A stretch of DNA of 47,058 bases from Rickettsiales bacterium Ac37b. GTDB taxonomy: Bacteria; Pseudomonadota; Alphaproteobacteria; Rickettsiales; Arcanibacteraceae. The stretch spans positions 1 to 47,058 of the forward strand of contig CP009218.1 in NCBI GenBank assembly GCA_000746585.2. Reading direction: 5' to 3'. Shown here piece by piece: positions 16,376 to 25,931 of the stretch. How positions within the stretch are numbered: position 1 is the first letter of the stretch; each line of letters opens with the position of its first letter. Below the pieces are notes generated by a model, which worked only from the letters and a program-made list of their open reading frames with translations, searched no databases and was not told the origin of the DNA. The translations under genes and the position numbers were made by a program.

Positions 16376-16718
16376 CCCTCAAGTATCCATTTTTGGCAAC
16401 ACTTTCTTTAGCAGCCCTATGAAAAGAACTAAGTAATTCTTGTACTTCTTCATCATCTTCAAGTTGATTTTCTAGATGATCTTTAACAAGCCACTTCAAC
16501 ATGAAGTATACCTCCTGCAACATTCCCATCGTCAAATAATCATGCTTTGCATTTATTGCCGTCTCATATACGAATTTTTGATCTGTAATATCAGGATTAC
16601 TTAGAAACAATCGTTGCTTGATATAATCAGTAATAGTCATATCTAATTTCTTAGAGATTTTTGATAAGACTGATTTTTCTTGTTTATTCATTCTTAGAGT
16701 AAAATTAATGTCGACCAT
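16359..16718 (-). CDS. Ribbon-helix-helix relaxosome accessory protein
   Basis: A 119-residue protein whose first 40 residues form a ribbon-helix-helix pattern: strand INFTLRMNK, then helices QEKSVLSKISKKLDM and ITDYIKQRLFL. The rest is helical (YETAINAKHDYLTMGMLQEV). Such proteins often bind oriT beside the relaxase, like TraY, TrwA or MobC. Its position directly upstream of, and overlapping, traD fits that role and could supply a contact to the coupling protein. The target site is unknown; the palindrome upstream of traI is one candidate. No sequence match to a named family was recognised beyond the fold. Confidence 0.7.
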   Translation of the reverse strand: MVDINFTLRMNKQEKSVLSKISKKLDMTITDYIKQRLFLSNPDITDQKFVYETAINAKHDYLTMGMLQEVYFMLKWLVKDHLENQLEDDEEVQELLSSFHRAAKESVAKNGYLRVEASE

Positions 16719-16756
16719 AAAAACCTTTTTAATAAGTTGATAAGAGTATTAATAAT

Positions 16757-19540
16757 TTATTTTTTATTATTTATATTCAGCTTTATTTGATCTGGTCTAG
16801 ATACCGCATCATATACAGTTTTTGAAGCAGAATCATTGTTCTTTTCTTTTACATTTTGCTTTAAAGATTCATTTATTATAGATAAAGTTTTTTCTTTATG
16901 TGCAAATGTGTGGTCGGTTGCTGTTTGCAAACTTAATACTTCTTGCTTTAAATCAGTATTTTCTGTCTTCTTTTTTATATTATTGTTAAAATTCTTTGGA
17001 GATACATTCTCAACTTCTCTGATATTATTTTGATTATAAATTTTTAATTCTTCTTTTTGTGCATAATGACGATCTTTAACTTGTTTAGAGGATAGCATAA
17101 TCTCATTACTATCTGTAAAGTCTTTTTGTAAGATATTACTATTAAGAGCTAATCTATTATCAAGCCACTTACTTGCTTCTTGATAAGTTCTATCAGGATT
17201 ATCACGTATCATCTGTTCTGTAGCTCCAGCTCCATATTCTTTGATTTTATCTTCAGCAAATTTATTATTATAATCTTGGCTAATACTTGCACTATTTTGC
17301 TCAAAGTTGCTTTTTGATTGCTGTAAACTGTGAACATGATCCATAGATTTAGATGCTTCAAAGCTAGCAGCTCTAGCCTCATTAAAATCACTTCTAACAT
17401 TATCTAGCATACTACTACTCACACTATCATTTGATTGGTATTGATTAGATAATACAATATTTTCAACTTTACTTAGAGAGTTAGCTAATTGATTAGTACT
17501 ACTTGATTTGAGAGATTCATTATTTGACATACTCTTTTGACCCAGAGTACTTGCTTCAATAGATGCTGGAAGTCCTTTGGTACCAAAGGCTAACCTTAAA
17601 GCATCCATTCTATCCAGTTTTAGCTCCTTAGCAAAGCTTTCTACATAATCTCTGGCTTCATTGATGGACTGTCTGTCCTCTTGACTGAAGCCTTTCATCA
17701 AGTTTTGGTGCGTATTACTACCTTGACTATAATGCTGATCAAACCCAAATAGCTTTGAGTAACCTGATGTTGCACTCTCTACTGACGAACTTGCATATCT
17801 ACTTGCATTACTCATATGATCGCTTATGCTTTGATCATACCTATTACCCATCATTTTCTGCCAGTCTATCTTAATCAGTCCACCTAAGTTACTCAGTGCT
17901 CCAGTACTGTCAATACCTGTTCTTCCATCAGCAAACATCTTCTCCTGAGCACCACTTTGCATCGCAAATGACTTCATGCCACTCATCCACGAATAGTTAT
18001 CATCATATTTATTACTGCTTGTATTGTTATAGCTATGAGTATCAATTTGAGTGGTACCAACTTGATAATTACCTTTAATGGCTTGTTCTGCATTATTTAC
18101 TGCTGCTGTTTGTGGAATATAAAATACTGAGCTTGCTAAGTTACCCATACCTGATACCATACCCTTAGTTACAAATACTGATAGTATCGGAATAAGTGCC
18201 AGCATGTAGCCAGCTACTGCTGATATCTCACTATTAATATGCGCTATCTTTAGCTGATTAGCGAAAGTTAAACTATCTATACCACTTGCATAATATTTAC
18301 CCCAAGCCCCTGCTATACAAAATAATATTGCATACATTGGCTGCCACATCTGTAGATAGATAAAACCAAATCCATAGTTCTTCAACACCTCAAGACCTAT
18401 TGGCGTTACCATTAAAATAAGTATTAGCGGAAATATCCCATATAATATACATTCTAATACTGCCCGATAAATTGGAACAAACTTCTGTGCCATTTGTGAT
18501 ATAGCATAATAAGCTGAACTAGTTGTTGCTTCTGTTGCTGCTCTACTAAATGACTTGTTATAACTAGCTGCATTATCTCCAATTGAGTTAATCATAATGT
18601 TTTGTAGCAATGTATCTTTAGCATCTTTGCTATCTTTTTTTAGAAAGAGTCCATAGCTATTAGTTAAAATACTTGCAAATACTTTATTTGCATCTATCTC
18701 TTGCTTGTCTGCAAAAAAATAAGAGGTAAATCTTTTAGCAAGTACTGATTCTCTCTTATTTACCTCTTCGGTTAATTTGCCTGCGATGTAATTAGCTGCT
18801 TTATTACAGGATATATAGCTTTCTTTAACGTTATCATTTTTACTTGTAGAGTTGCTATCATTAACTGGTGAATTTGCCTTAATATCAAAATTAATCATCC
18901 TTGCGTTTGAAGAGCGTTTTTTTAAAAGAGTTAGAATGTCATCTGTATCAACTAAGTCTTTTATTACATATCCATTTTTGCGGTTATAACCCATGCGTAA
19001 ATCAGGGGCCATACATCTTTTGTAAAAATTAGATACAAAACTCTTTAAGTTAGCATCATCAATCCTAAGCTTACTAATATCCTCTACAATCTTACTACCA
19101 AATAGCATTCCTGTTTCTTGGTAACTTGAATTTACAAATGTTCCAGCAAATGCCATATCAAACTTCTCTGCTAAATAATTACCTATTTGAGAAGTAGTAG
19201 AGCCAAGTAACGCCAGACCCCATGGCACATCATCTACTGTCCTTGGTGCTTGTACAATACCATAAGAGTTCGGTAACATATCATGGATATGTACTTTGGC
19301 TTTAGTTGTTAAAAATAAACTGAGGAGTACAGTAACACCTATGAACCATTTTACTGCTGATTTAAAATCATTATTTAAACCAGCCCTAACAGCAAGTACA
19401 ACTATTGCACCTATTGAGGAAAACTTCATTATTGAAGTAAAACTATTCTTATCTGGATTTTGTATAATGATACGAATAGCATTTAAGATTTTTTCTAAGT
19501 AATATCCAGAGCCAAGAGTATATATATCAAATTCATTCAT
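16757..19540 (-). CDS. traG: TraG mating-pair stabilisation / pilus assembly protein
   Basis: A 927-residue TraG. ATG 19540 is chosen because AAGGAG stands just upstream; the longer frame overlaps traH. The N-terminal half (MNEFDIYTLGSGYYLEKILN, then several membrane segments within the first 110 residues and around 360-480, including LILILMVTPIGLEVLKNYGF) is the TraG_N region of F-type systems, needed for pilus assembly. The C-terminal half is a long soluble region rich in Ser, Asn and Gln with helical heptads, which in F TraG reaches the recipient for mating-pair stabilisation and entry exclusion. It is the largest transfer gene after traI, and sits directly after traH. Confidence 0.9.
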   Translation of the reverse strand: MNEFDIYTLGSGYYLEKILNAIRIIIQNPDKNSFTSIMKFSSIGAIVVLAVRAGLNNDFKSAVKWFIGVTVLLSLFLTTKAKVHIHDMLPNSYGIVQAPRTVDDVPWGLALLGSTTSQIGNYLAEKFDMAFAGTFVNSSYQETGMLFGSKIVEDISKLRIDDANLKSFVSNFYKRCMAPDLRMGYNRKNGYVIKDLVDTDDILTLLKKRSSNARMINFDIKANSPVNDSNSTSKNDNVKESYISCNKAANYIAGKLTEEVNKRESVLAKRFTSYFFADKQEIDANKVFASILTNSYGLFLKKDSKDAKDTLLQNIMINSIGDNAASYNKSFSRAATEATTSSAYYAISQMAQKFVPIYRAVLECILYGIFPLILILMVTPIGLEVLKNYGFGFIYLQMWQPMYAILFCIAGAWGKYYASGIDSLTFANQLKIAHINSEISAVAGYMLALIPILSVFVTKGMVSGMGNLASSVFYIPQTAAVNNAEQAIKGNYQVGTTQIDTHSYNNTSSNKYDDNYSWMSGMKSFAMQSGAQEKMFADGRTGIDSTGALSNLGGLIKIDWQKMMGNRYDQSISDHMSNASRYASSSVESATSGYSKLFGFDQHYSQGSNTHQNLMKGFSQEDRQSINEARDYVESFAKELKLDRMDALRLAFGTKGLPASIEASTLGQKSMSNNESLKSSSTNQLANSLSKVENIVLSNQYQSNDSVSSSMLDNVRSDFNEARAASFEASKSMDHVHSLQQSKSNFEQNSASISQDYNNKFAEDKIKEYGAGATEQMIRDNPDRTYQEASKWLDNRLALNSNILQKDFTDSNEIMLSSKQVKDRHYAQKEELKIYNQNNIREVENVSPKNFNNNIKKKTENTDLKQEVLSLQTATDHTFAHKEKTLSIINESLKQNVKEKNNDSASKTVYDAVSRPDQIKLNINNKK

Positions 19541-19541
19541 A

Positions 19542-20924
19542 TTAATTACTCCTTGCATAAGATATGATTTCTGACATCTCATCTGCCATTGCATGTTCCA
19601 TATTCTCAGCCCTTTTTACTAAGAATAGCTGTAACTTATATCTGGATAGGTCTTTTTGTTCGTGATTATTTAGTAATTGCTGGGCTGATTTTATGGAATC
19701 TCTAAATTCTTTTAATTCACTACTTGCAGCTAGCTCAAGGTTATTTGCTGCCTCATTTACTTCTCTTAGCATGTCCGCCAAGTAATTATATAAGATATTC
19801 CAAGCAATAACTTCTACAAATATACCTTGTTCATATTCTGGGTTACCTTGCGTAAATTGATAAAGTACATCATATATAGCATAAGCAGGAAGACCTGCAT
19901 TTGCTAAAAACTTTTGAGCAGAAGCTTCAAGTTCACTATCTTCAATTAAGGCTTTCTTTATTAAATCTAAATAGTCTGTTACTTTACGCTCAAAGCTTTT
20001 ATCTTCTGTTATATGAACATTCTTTTCTACCACATCTAAGCATTTTATAGTGTCACTACAGCTGATCAGCTTCATATCCTTATTGCCTTTAAGTAAAGCT
20101 TCAAGAACACTAGGACTTGTTACCGTAGATGAAATATATTGTACCTTGGGCATAGATTTATCAGTACCTGAAGATTTAATGATTACTGTACCACTTATGG
20201 TCATCATCATTTCTTTGAGTTCATTAGATGTTATTTTCAGTTTATCAATTGCTCTCCAGGCTAGATTAACATCCTCTAATATTAATCTCTCATCTTTTTC
20301 TGCAGCTCCTTTTAGTGCACTATCTTTACCTTTTGGGAACTTGCTGTAACTTCCAGATAGATCTTCTGTTTTACCGCTAGATAACTTAAACCGAGAAACA
20401 ATATCTTTAGCTTTTTCAGCAAATTGAGCAGGCTTATCTCCTGCAAAACTAACAATCTGTTTTGCAACCTGACACTCATCTGCTAAAAATCCTCCAAGCT
20501 CCTGTAATTTACTATATACTTCTTGTACTACTTCACCAAGCACTGGACTAACTGCATTTAGACCTAAATAAGCATAGGATAACCCAACACCCTTTGCTAT
20601 ATTAGTAATCTTACTCTTTAGCTCATCACCTGAGATAAATGATATCCCTCCAAAGTTTAATACTCCTTGGCTATAACAGCTTTTATCTAAATCTATTTCT
20701 GGAGGATTAACACTGATAATTGGCCTATTTCTTTTTTGTCTTGCAAAATACATTGAGCCAAGTGTGTAGTGTCCTCCCTTTTGGCCCTTATAATAATGAG
20801 CTTCATTGGTAACTGTCTCTGCACCAAGTGAACTCCAAATACCTGCTAAATCCTCACTAACAGATGCTACAGCACTATTTGTAACTAACATAAATAAAAG
20901 AATATTTCTTAAGCAACTAATCAC
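19542..20924 (-). CDS. traH: TraH pilus assembly protein
   Basis: A 460-residue TraH. It has a cleavable-looking signal peptide (NILLFMLVTNSAVA) and then the conserved N-terminal block LAGIWSSLGAETVTNEAHYYKGQKGG and VNPPEIDLDKSCYSQGVLNFGGISFISG, which is diagnostic of F-type TraH. TraH is a periplasmic/outer-membrane-associated protein that works with TraF, TraU and TraW in pilus biogenesis. The C-terminal part is helical (LREVNEAANNLELAASSELKEF). The start is GTG at 20924, with GAGGTAAG upstream, overlapping traF by eight bases. Confidence 0.93.
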   Translation of the reverse strand: MISCLRNILLFMLVTNSAVASVSEDLAGIWSSLGAETVTNEAHYYKGQKGGHYTLGSMYFARQKRNRPIISVNPPEIDLDKSCYSQGVLNFGGISFISGDELKSKITNIAKGVGLSYAYLGLNAVSPVLGEVVQEVYSKLQELGGFLADECQVAKQIVSFAGDKPAQFAEKAKDIVSRFKLSSGKTEDLSGSYSKFPKGKDSALKGAAEKDERLILEDVNLAWRAIDKLKITSNELKEMMMTISGTVIIKSSGTDKSMPKVQYISSTVTSPSVLEALLKGNKDMKLISCSDTIKCLDVVEKNVHITEDKSFERKVTDYLDLIKKALIEDSELEASAQKFLANAGLPAYAIYDVLYQFTQGNPEYEQGIFVEVIAWNILYNYLADMLREVNEAANNLELAASSELKEFRDSIKSAQQLLNNHEQKDLSRYKLQLFLVKRAENMEHAMADEMSEIISYARSN

Positions 20925-21696
20925 TACTTACCTCTCTATCTTCTATCCTTCTTGCGATTTTCTCCTCAAGCTTATCAAGTGTAATTAATCCTTTAGAGAT
21001 AAATATCTTTGCAGGGTTTAACCGATCTATTAATATAATAGTTGGATATGCTTCAACTAAAGAATCATTTGCAATATTTTCATCTATCTTATTCTCATCT
21101 AATCCTTTAAAAATTCCATCCCCCGTTGTTATACCGAGAATCTTAAAGTTATATTTTGACTTAAAATCCATCAATATTGGTAATTGACGAGCACAATATG
21201 GGCAGGAAACGTCATAAATAAAGACAAGTCCGTATCTACTACTTGCCCCGTATAGTAGGTGCTCATAACTATCTTCCCTTAGTTTTGACTCAACTACATT
21301 TTTATAGTAGCTCTCATTATTTGCATAAACAGGCGAGGTGTCTATAATACGTTGTACATTCCTTGAAAAGTCTATCCCCTTATCTACTATAAAGTTATGA
21401 ACTTTTAAAAACCCTTCCAAATCTTCTTTACTACCTGTAATTGTTGCACGCTTTAAATTAGTATCCCATAACTCTTTTAATTCTGCAGCTTTTTGTTCAG
21501 CAGGACTGCTTGAACTCATTATATCTTCTAAAGTTGGCTCATCTGGTTTAACTTGCTTATTATTCTCACAATACCAGTTTTTACCAAGTCCGTATTTCTC
21601 ACATATTTCAGGCGTAAATTTAAATGCGTGTACCATTTCAAGTTGAAAAAGAAAAAAGGAAAAGAAATATATAAAAGCCCAGATCATTCGCTTCAC
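20917..21696 (-). CDS. traF: TraF thioredoxin-like pilus assembly protein
   Basis: A 259-residue TraF. An N-terminal signal peptide (about residues 1-24) leads into a periplasmic protein with a thioredoxin-like C-terminal domain holding a CPYC motif at 165-168 (YDVSCPYCARQLPIL). In F plasmid TraF the CxxC motif is lost; here it is present, as in R27-like and rickettsial versions, so disulphide exchange is plausible. The Cys-rich TraN and TraU products of this operon would be natural substrates. A second conserved block (VEAYPTIILIDR) follows, including the cis-proline of the thioredoxin fold. The start is GTG 21696 overlapping the traN stop. Confidence 0.92.
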   Translation of the reverse strand: MKRMIWAFIYFFSFFLFQLEMVHAFKFTPEICEKYGLGKNWYCENNKQVKPDEPTLEDIMSSSSPAEQKAAELKELWDTNLKRATITGSKEDLEGFLKVHNFIVDKGIDFSRNVQRIIDTSPVYANNESYYKNVVESKLREDSYEHLLYGASSRYGLVFIYDVSCPYCARQLPILMDFKSKYNFKILGITTGDGIFKGLDENKIDENIANDSLVEAYPTIILIDRLNPAKIFISKGLITLDKLEEKIARRIEDREVSSD

Positions 21697-23060
21697 TTAC
21701 CACCCCCATTTTTATAAAAGTTTTGGATCTTTTTATTTACCATCTGCTGCATATTAGAACTACTTGGACTCTTTATGCTATCCCGCATCTTATCAGCTGT
21801 TTCTTTTACTTTAGATTTAGCTTGTTCCTCTAAATCACCAAACAATTCACTGAAATCTATTTTGCTAAAATCTATACGTCTTAACTCTGCAAGTGTTAAT
21901 GGACGACAATCTGGATTCTTTTTACTACCCCAACCTATATTAAGCTGTTTTCTACCTTCAACTTGAATAATCTTTGATAACTTACTCTTGAAACAACAAT
22001 ATGATTGCTTTTTCTTATAGAAATTTACTCCTTTTCCTTTCCAGCTTCCGACAAAATGACATAGTTTTGACTTCTTCTTTGTAAATAAATCCTTCTCGCC
22101 TTGATCACATTTAACTAACTGACGTATAAAACCTTTATCACTGCAGCAGTTAAACTCACCTGTATACTTACGACACCGATTTTTATCTCCTGTAAAAAAC
22201 TTACAGCTACTAGTATCTATTTCATTTGGATTACAGTTTTGCTTATTATTTGGACATTTACAGCCTTCAAGCTCATTTGATTTAAGTGAGGCTAGAATAC
22301 TTAAATAACTTATACTGTAAGCAAAATCATTATGCTGTGATCTTGGACTCGTTTTACACCTATCACCTATACAATATTTGCTTGCTACACATTCTTTATT
22401 ACTTTTAAGTTCTTCATTACACTGATATTTTATCTCATAGTGATCACACTCTTTACTCTTAACATTTAAGTGTAGACATTCTTTTGATATTTGATGGCAA
22501 TTATTATCAGCCGCTAATTCCTTGCATTCATCGATATAACTACCCGTATTACATATATATTTTTTCTCCCACTTCCAACAATCCTTATAAACATCTTTAC
22601 CATTTATGTTTCTAGTAGACGCACCTTCTATACATATCTCTTTTGCTACTTCACAATTTTTATTAATCTCCCGATCGCTGCAGTTTGATAGATCTTTCTC
22701 ATCTCGTAAAATATTATAGTCGGTTCTAACATGCTTTGTTTCTTCTTTAGCTTCTAGCTTATCACCACACGCAAATCTTTTACTAAATATCTTACAGATT
22801 CCAAGTTGCTCTTTTTCTAAACAAGTTCCACTTATTTCATCGCAGCCTCTGTTATCTTCAAAAATCTTACAATAATTTTGTTCCTTACCTTCGCATATTT
22901 CTCTTTGCTCATATTTCCAGCATTTGGTTACATTAAAACCATCGACTTGTTTCTTGGAATAATCTGTACAGACTTTCTCAGTTAAAGCTTTACAATTTTC
23001 TGCCTCAAAGGCAAAAACAGAAGAACTAAGGAGGAGGAGTATTATTATATATAATCGCAT
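21693..23060 (-). CDS. traN: TraN C-terminal half as a separate Cys-rich secreted protein
   Basis: A 455-residue protein with its own signal peptide (MRLYIIILLLLSSSVFA, ATG 23060) and about 50 cysteines in patterns such as CWKYEQREIC, CWKWEKKYIC and CSDKGFIRQLVKC, followed by CRPLTLAELRRIDFSKIDFSE. These are features of the C-terminal part of TraN, the outer-membrane adhesin that stabilises mating pairs. The N-terminal part of TraN is encoded upstream in another frame, overlapping by 16 bases. The convincing signal peptide suggests a genuine two-gene TraN rather than a recent frameshift, though the latter is not excluded. Confidence 0.75.
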   Translation of the reverse strand: MRLYIIILLLLSSSVFAFEAENCKALTEKVCTDYSKKQVDGFNVTKCWKYEQREICEGKEQNYCKIFEDNRGCDEISGTCLEKEQLGICKIFSKRFACGDKLEAKEETKHVRTDYNILRDEKDLSNCSDREINKNCEVAKEICIEGASTRNINGKDVYKDCWKWEKKYICNTGSYIDECKELAADNNCHQISKECLHLNVKSKECDHYEIKYQCNEELKSNKECVASKYCIGDRCKTSPRSQHNDFAYSISYLSILASLKSNELEGCKCPNNKQNCNPNEIDTSSCKFFTGDKNRCRKYTGEFNCCSDKGFIRQLVKCDQGEKDLFTKKKSKLCHFVGSWKGKGVNFYKKKQSYCCFKSKLSKIIQVEGRKQLNIGWGSKKNPDCRPLTLAELRRIDFSKIDFSELFGDLEEQAKSKVKETADKMRDSIKSPSSSNMQQMVNKKIQNFYKNGGGK

Positions 23061-24298
23061 TGCTCTACCCAACTATCAGACCATTGATTACAATCTAATA
23101 ACTTTGAAACACTAAACTGTACCCCCCAATGTCCCCACTTTTGAATAACTATCTCAAGCTCAATATCATTTATCCCAGCTTTTAATAAATGCCTTAACTC
23201 TAAATTAGGCGAATATTCCTGAGCTCCTACATCACCCTCACCATATCTTGGTGTTCTGTATGCTTCTTTGCCATTTACAAATACTCTTAAATGATCATCT
23301 ATATTTACTCTACTAAGTCTAAATGATCCAAGCTCATTAATTGCTGGTATACTAATTTTTATGTAACGTCTATAGGTATGAAAGGCTCGAATATTATTTC
23401 CCCCCCATACGGTATTTATGTTGATACTTGCTCCACTAAACCTATATTCTCTACTTAAATTACTACTTGGATCACTGTAGCTTATAATTTTAATCAATGA
23501 CTCAAAAGGTGCATCCAAAAAGCTTTTTTGAGTACAGTGAGTAGTTAGATTATAAATACATCTTTTTTCTTTAATTTCTTTTTTCTTCAAGCACTCATAA
23601 TTATACTTTGGATCAATCTCAACAATCTGTGCTGGAAAACAAGTTTCTGCCTTCTTGTCATAATATTTATCACAAATAAGCTCTGATTTGCTTATCACAC
23701 TCTCTTCTTTGCCAGAGCAGCTAACATACCCTCCTCTTAAAAAATCAAAATCCTTCTCTGCTTGCTTACTAAATAAAAGGACCTTATCTAAGTAACCTTT
23801 ATTGTTAATAATATTACCACTTGCATCACGTATATATCCTTGCTCATCTAACCTATCTTGCCTATTTAACGTAGACTCAGTACTAAAAGCTTCACTAACA
23901 TCACAAGAAGACCTACTACATTCTTGTTTATCCTCTCCTGATGCACCTTCTCGCAATTCTGCTCCCATACTCTCAGCTTCCTCTAAGCTTACACCTACTG
24001 CCTTAATATCTAGATTCTCTACTCCAAGTAGTTCTCTAAGTTTATCATCAGTAAAATATTGATTTAATTCTGGTAATGACTCCGCGTATGATGTAGAATG
24101 ACAAAATATTACAACTTTAAATAATATTATATGAAAGCTAATAAACGTATTTCTATTTTTGATATTACATATCAAACCAATTTTTACAAAAACGAATCCC
24201 AAACAATCCAAAACACATCTAGCCACCATCTTAATATGCGCAAAAATACTAAAAGATTGTTGAAAGAGTTTAAGAAAATTTAAACAGTATGTTTGCAC
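23045..24298 (-). CDS. traN: TraN N-terminal half with beta-rich domain
   Basis: A 417-residue protein from GTG 24298, which overlaps the trbC stop (TAGTG). A long leader precedes a hydrophobic stretch ending HSTSYA, a likely signal-peptide cleavage site; an internal TTG before MICNIKNRN would give a more normal signal peptide. Next come SLPELNQYFTDDKLRELLGV, Cys-containing blocks (CSRSSCD, CDKYYDKKAETCFPAQIVEI), and a C-terminal beta-rich region with FRLSRVNIDDHLRVFVNGKE, similar to carbohydrate-binding-like modules of TraN. It ends DCNQWSDSWVEQC, where TraN proteins normally continue; here the next gene supplies the rest. Confidence 0.75.
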   Translation of the reverse strand: MQTYCLNFLKLFQQSFSIFAHIKMVARCVLDCLGFVFVKIGLICNIKNRNTFISFHIILFKVVIFCHSTSYAESLPELNQYFTDDKLRELLGVENLDIKAVGVSLEEAESMGAELREGASGEDKQECSRSSCDVSEAFSTESTLNRQDRLDEQGYIRDASGNIINNKGYLDKVLLFSKQAEKDFDFLRGGYVSCSGKEESVISKSELICDKYYDKKAETCFPAQIVEIDPKYNYECLKKKEIKEKRCIYNLTTHCTQKSFLDAPFESLIKIISYSDPSSNLSREYRFSGASININTVWGGNNIRAFHTYRRYIKISIPAINELGSFRLSRVNIDDHLRVFVNGKEAYRTPRYGEGDVGAQEYSPNLELRHLLKAGINDIELEIVIQKWGHWGVQFSVSKLLDCNQWSDSWVEQCDYI

Positions 24299-24957
24299 TA
24301 GATATCTCTCCCTATCCTACTTTGGTATAAGGTAACTAAGTGCTTTAAATCACCTGAGCTTGCAAACTCCTTTAAGACATAGGGGATGCTGACATTACCT
24401 ACTAACTTATCATAGCTATTACCTCTACTTAAAACAAAGCTTGGTACGTGATGAATATCGAACAACTCAAATGCTTCAGGATCAATATCTATGATAATGC
24501 TGTCATTACCAGCTTTTAAATAATCTATAGTACTTTTAAAGCTATTATCTTTTAAGCCCCTAATTACTAACCTTGCTGATATCTTACGAGCTACTTGATC
24601 TAAATCTCTTAGTAACCCCTTGGGCATACTAAAACTAACAAATATTCTAAATCCTTCTCGATCGGATGCATCACAACTACCCTTCTGGACTTGATTATAG
24701 TTATTAAGTATATTTGCTACTAACTTGCTTTTATCTTGTGTTTGTTTTGGATTTTCTGTTTTTTCTGTTATAACAGGGTCTTTAGATTTTACTTTTACTT
24801 CTACCTCTTGAGCTATTTGTTTGAATTTTTCTGCTTCTTTTGTTACATTCTTCTCAATTTGTCTTAACTCCTCTGTACTTAGTATTTCGGCTGCATCTAA
24901 GTAGTTATAAGGAGTAAATATATTCATACAAAATGCAATAGCTAAAAAATACAGCAT
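24298..24957 (-). CDS. trbC: F-type TrbC periplasmic assembly protein
   Basis: A 219-residue TrbC. ATG 24957 is chosen because GGAGG precedes it. A hydrophobic leader is followed by a coiled region rich in Lys and Glu, then the conserved TrbC domain: GFRIFVSFSMPKGLLRDL, ARLVIRGLKDNSF, IDIDPEAFELFDIHHVPSFV and VGNVSIPYVLKEFA. TrbC acts with TraW in pilus assembly in F; in several families TraW and TrbC are fused. It overlaps traU by 16 bases and abuts traN. Confidence 0.93.
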   Translation of the reverse strand: MLYFLAIAFCMNIFTPYNYLDAAEILSTEELRQIEKNVTKEAEKFKQIAQEVEVKVKSKDPVITEKTENPKQTQDKSKLVANILNNYNQVQKGSCDASDREGFRIFVSFSMPKGLLRDLDQVARKISARLVIRGLKDNSFKSTIDYLKAGNDSIIIDIDPEAFELFDIHHVPSFVLSRGNSYDKLVGNVSIPYVLKEFASSGDLKHLVTLYQSRIGRDI

Positions 24958-25931
24958 GATTTCTTCCTCCATAGCAAATAGCCGAAATCCTCACCTATAA
25001 TAGGTCTTTCTTTATTTGCCTCAAAAAAACTAGTGCTTTTTCCAAATGGAGCACATTTAGATGTATCTGGATTTACAAGCTGATACCTATAATGACTTTT
25101 TTTCATCAGCGGTGCTAAATGTTTTGTACATATCTTATTAGCATCAGAACTAGTTGACTCATGAGCCATTCCTTGCCTGTGTAGTTTAAATGTAATTTTT
25201 TCTGCTACATTTAAAGACGCCTGTATCCCTCCTATATGAGCATTAACACTGCCATTCATAGGATACATCGTACCTTGACATCCAGCACACCAGTATAATG
25301 AATCTACAGGCTTACCCTTAGAAGTTGCTGATACACAGTCTACACTGCAGGCACTTTGTGCTGTTATGTTATTAAATAAAAATGCTTCTGGATGTAATAT
25401 AGCTGATAATTCATCATCTAGACCCGTTGGATCAAGCTCTGTTATCCACAGCGGATCAAAGTTGGTTTCTTGTAAGCACACAAAATCTGTAAATATCTCA
25501 AGCAAATATATTATCGGATATATATAATAATGAGCATACCATCTTGATATTTGACTACTTGATGCTTTAGGTCTTCCACCTTGATGCCTCTCCATCCCCA
25601 TATCAATCTTCATACCACCCATATTTACAAAACAATATGGTTCAGCTGATATGTCAACCATTCGAGCAGGCTCAAAGAAGCCACCCACTATACCTGGCAC
25701 TGGTACTCCTCCTTTTGGACAAATACATATTGGAGAACTTGGATTCTTAGTATCTACTAAATCACTTCCAATTATTTCTATAGAGCCCAACGTAATTGGA
25801 AATAAACATTTCCAATTAATATCTGTGATCGGATTTACAAAATGACCTGTACATCTTTTAGCATGTGAGATAGTTATATTTGTAGATATAAATAGTATGA
25901 TAAGACAAAAATAAGCTAACCCCTTACTCAT
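24942..25931 (-). CDS. traU: TraU DNA-transfer protein
   Basis: A 329-residue TraU. After a signal peptide (FCLIILFISTNITISHA) come the conserved blocks CTGHFVNPITDINWKCLFP, PICICPKGG and PEAFLFNNITAQSACSVDC, with many paired cysteines. TraU is periplasmic and required more for DNA transfer than for pilus assembly in F. It overlaps traW by eight bases and trbC by 16, so translation is coupled. Length equals that of F TraU (about 330). Confidence 0.94.
   Translation of the reverse strand: MSKGLAYFCLIILFISTNITISHAKRCTGHFVNPITDINWKCLFPITLGSIEIIGSDLVDTKNPSSPICICPKGGVPVPGIVGGFFEPARMVDISAEPYCFVNMGGMKIDMGMERHQGGRPKASSSQISRWYAHYYIYPIIYLLEIFTDFVCLQETNFDPLWITELDPTGLDDELSAILHPEAFLFNNITAQSACSVDCVSATSKGKPVDSLYWCAGCQGTMYPMNGSVNAHIGGIQASLNVAEKITFKLHRQGMAHESTSSDANKICTKHLAPLMKKSHYRYQLVNPDTSKCAPFGKSTSFFEANKERPIIGEDFGYLLWRKKSCCIF

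Noticed and set aside
17209-17400. 63-residue minus-strand frame within traG
   Set aside because: It lies wholly inside traG in another frame and has no ribosome-binding site or family features.
19541-19594. 18-residue N-terminal extension of TraG
   Set aside because: It overlaps the traH end, and AAGGAG stands directly before the internal ATG at 19540.
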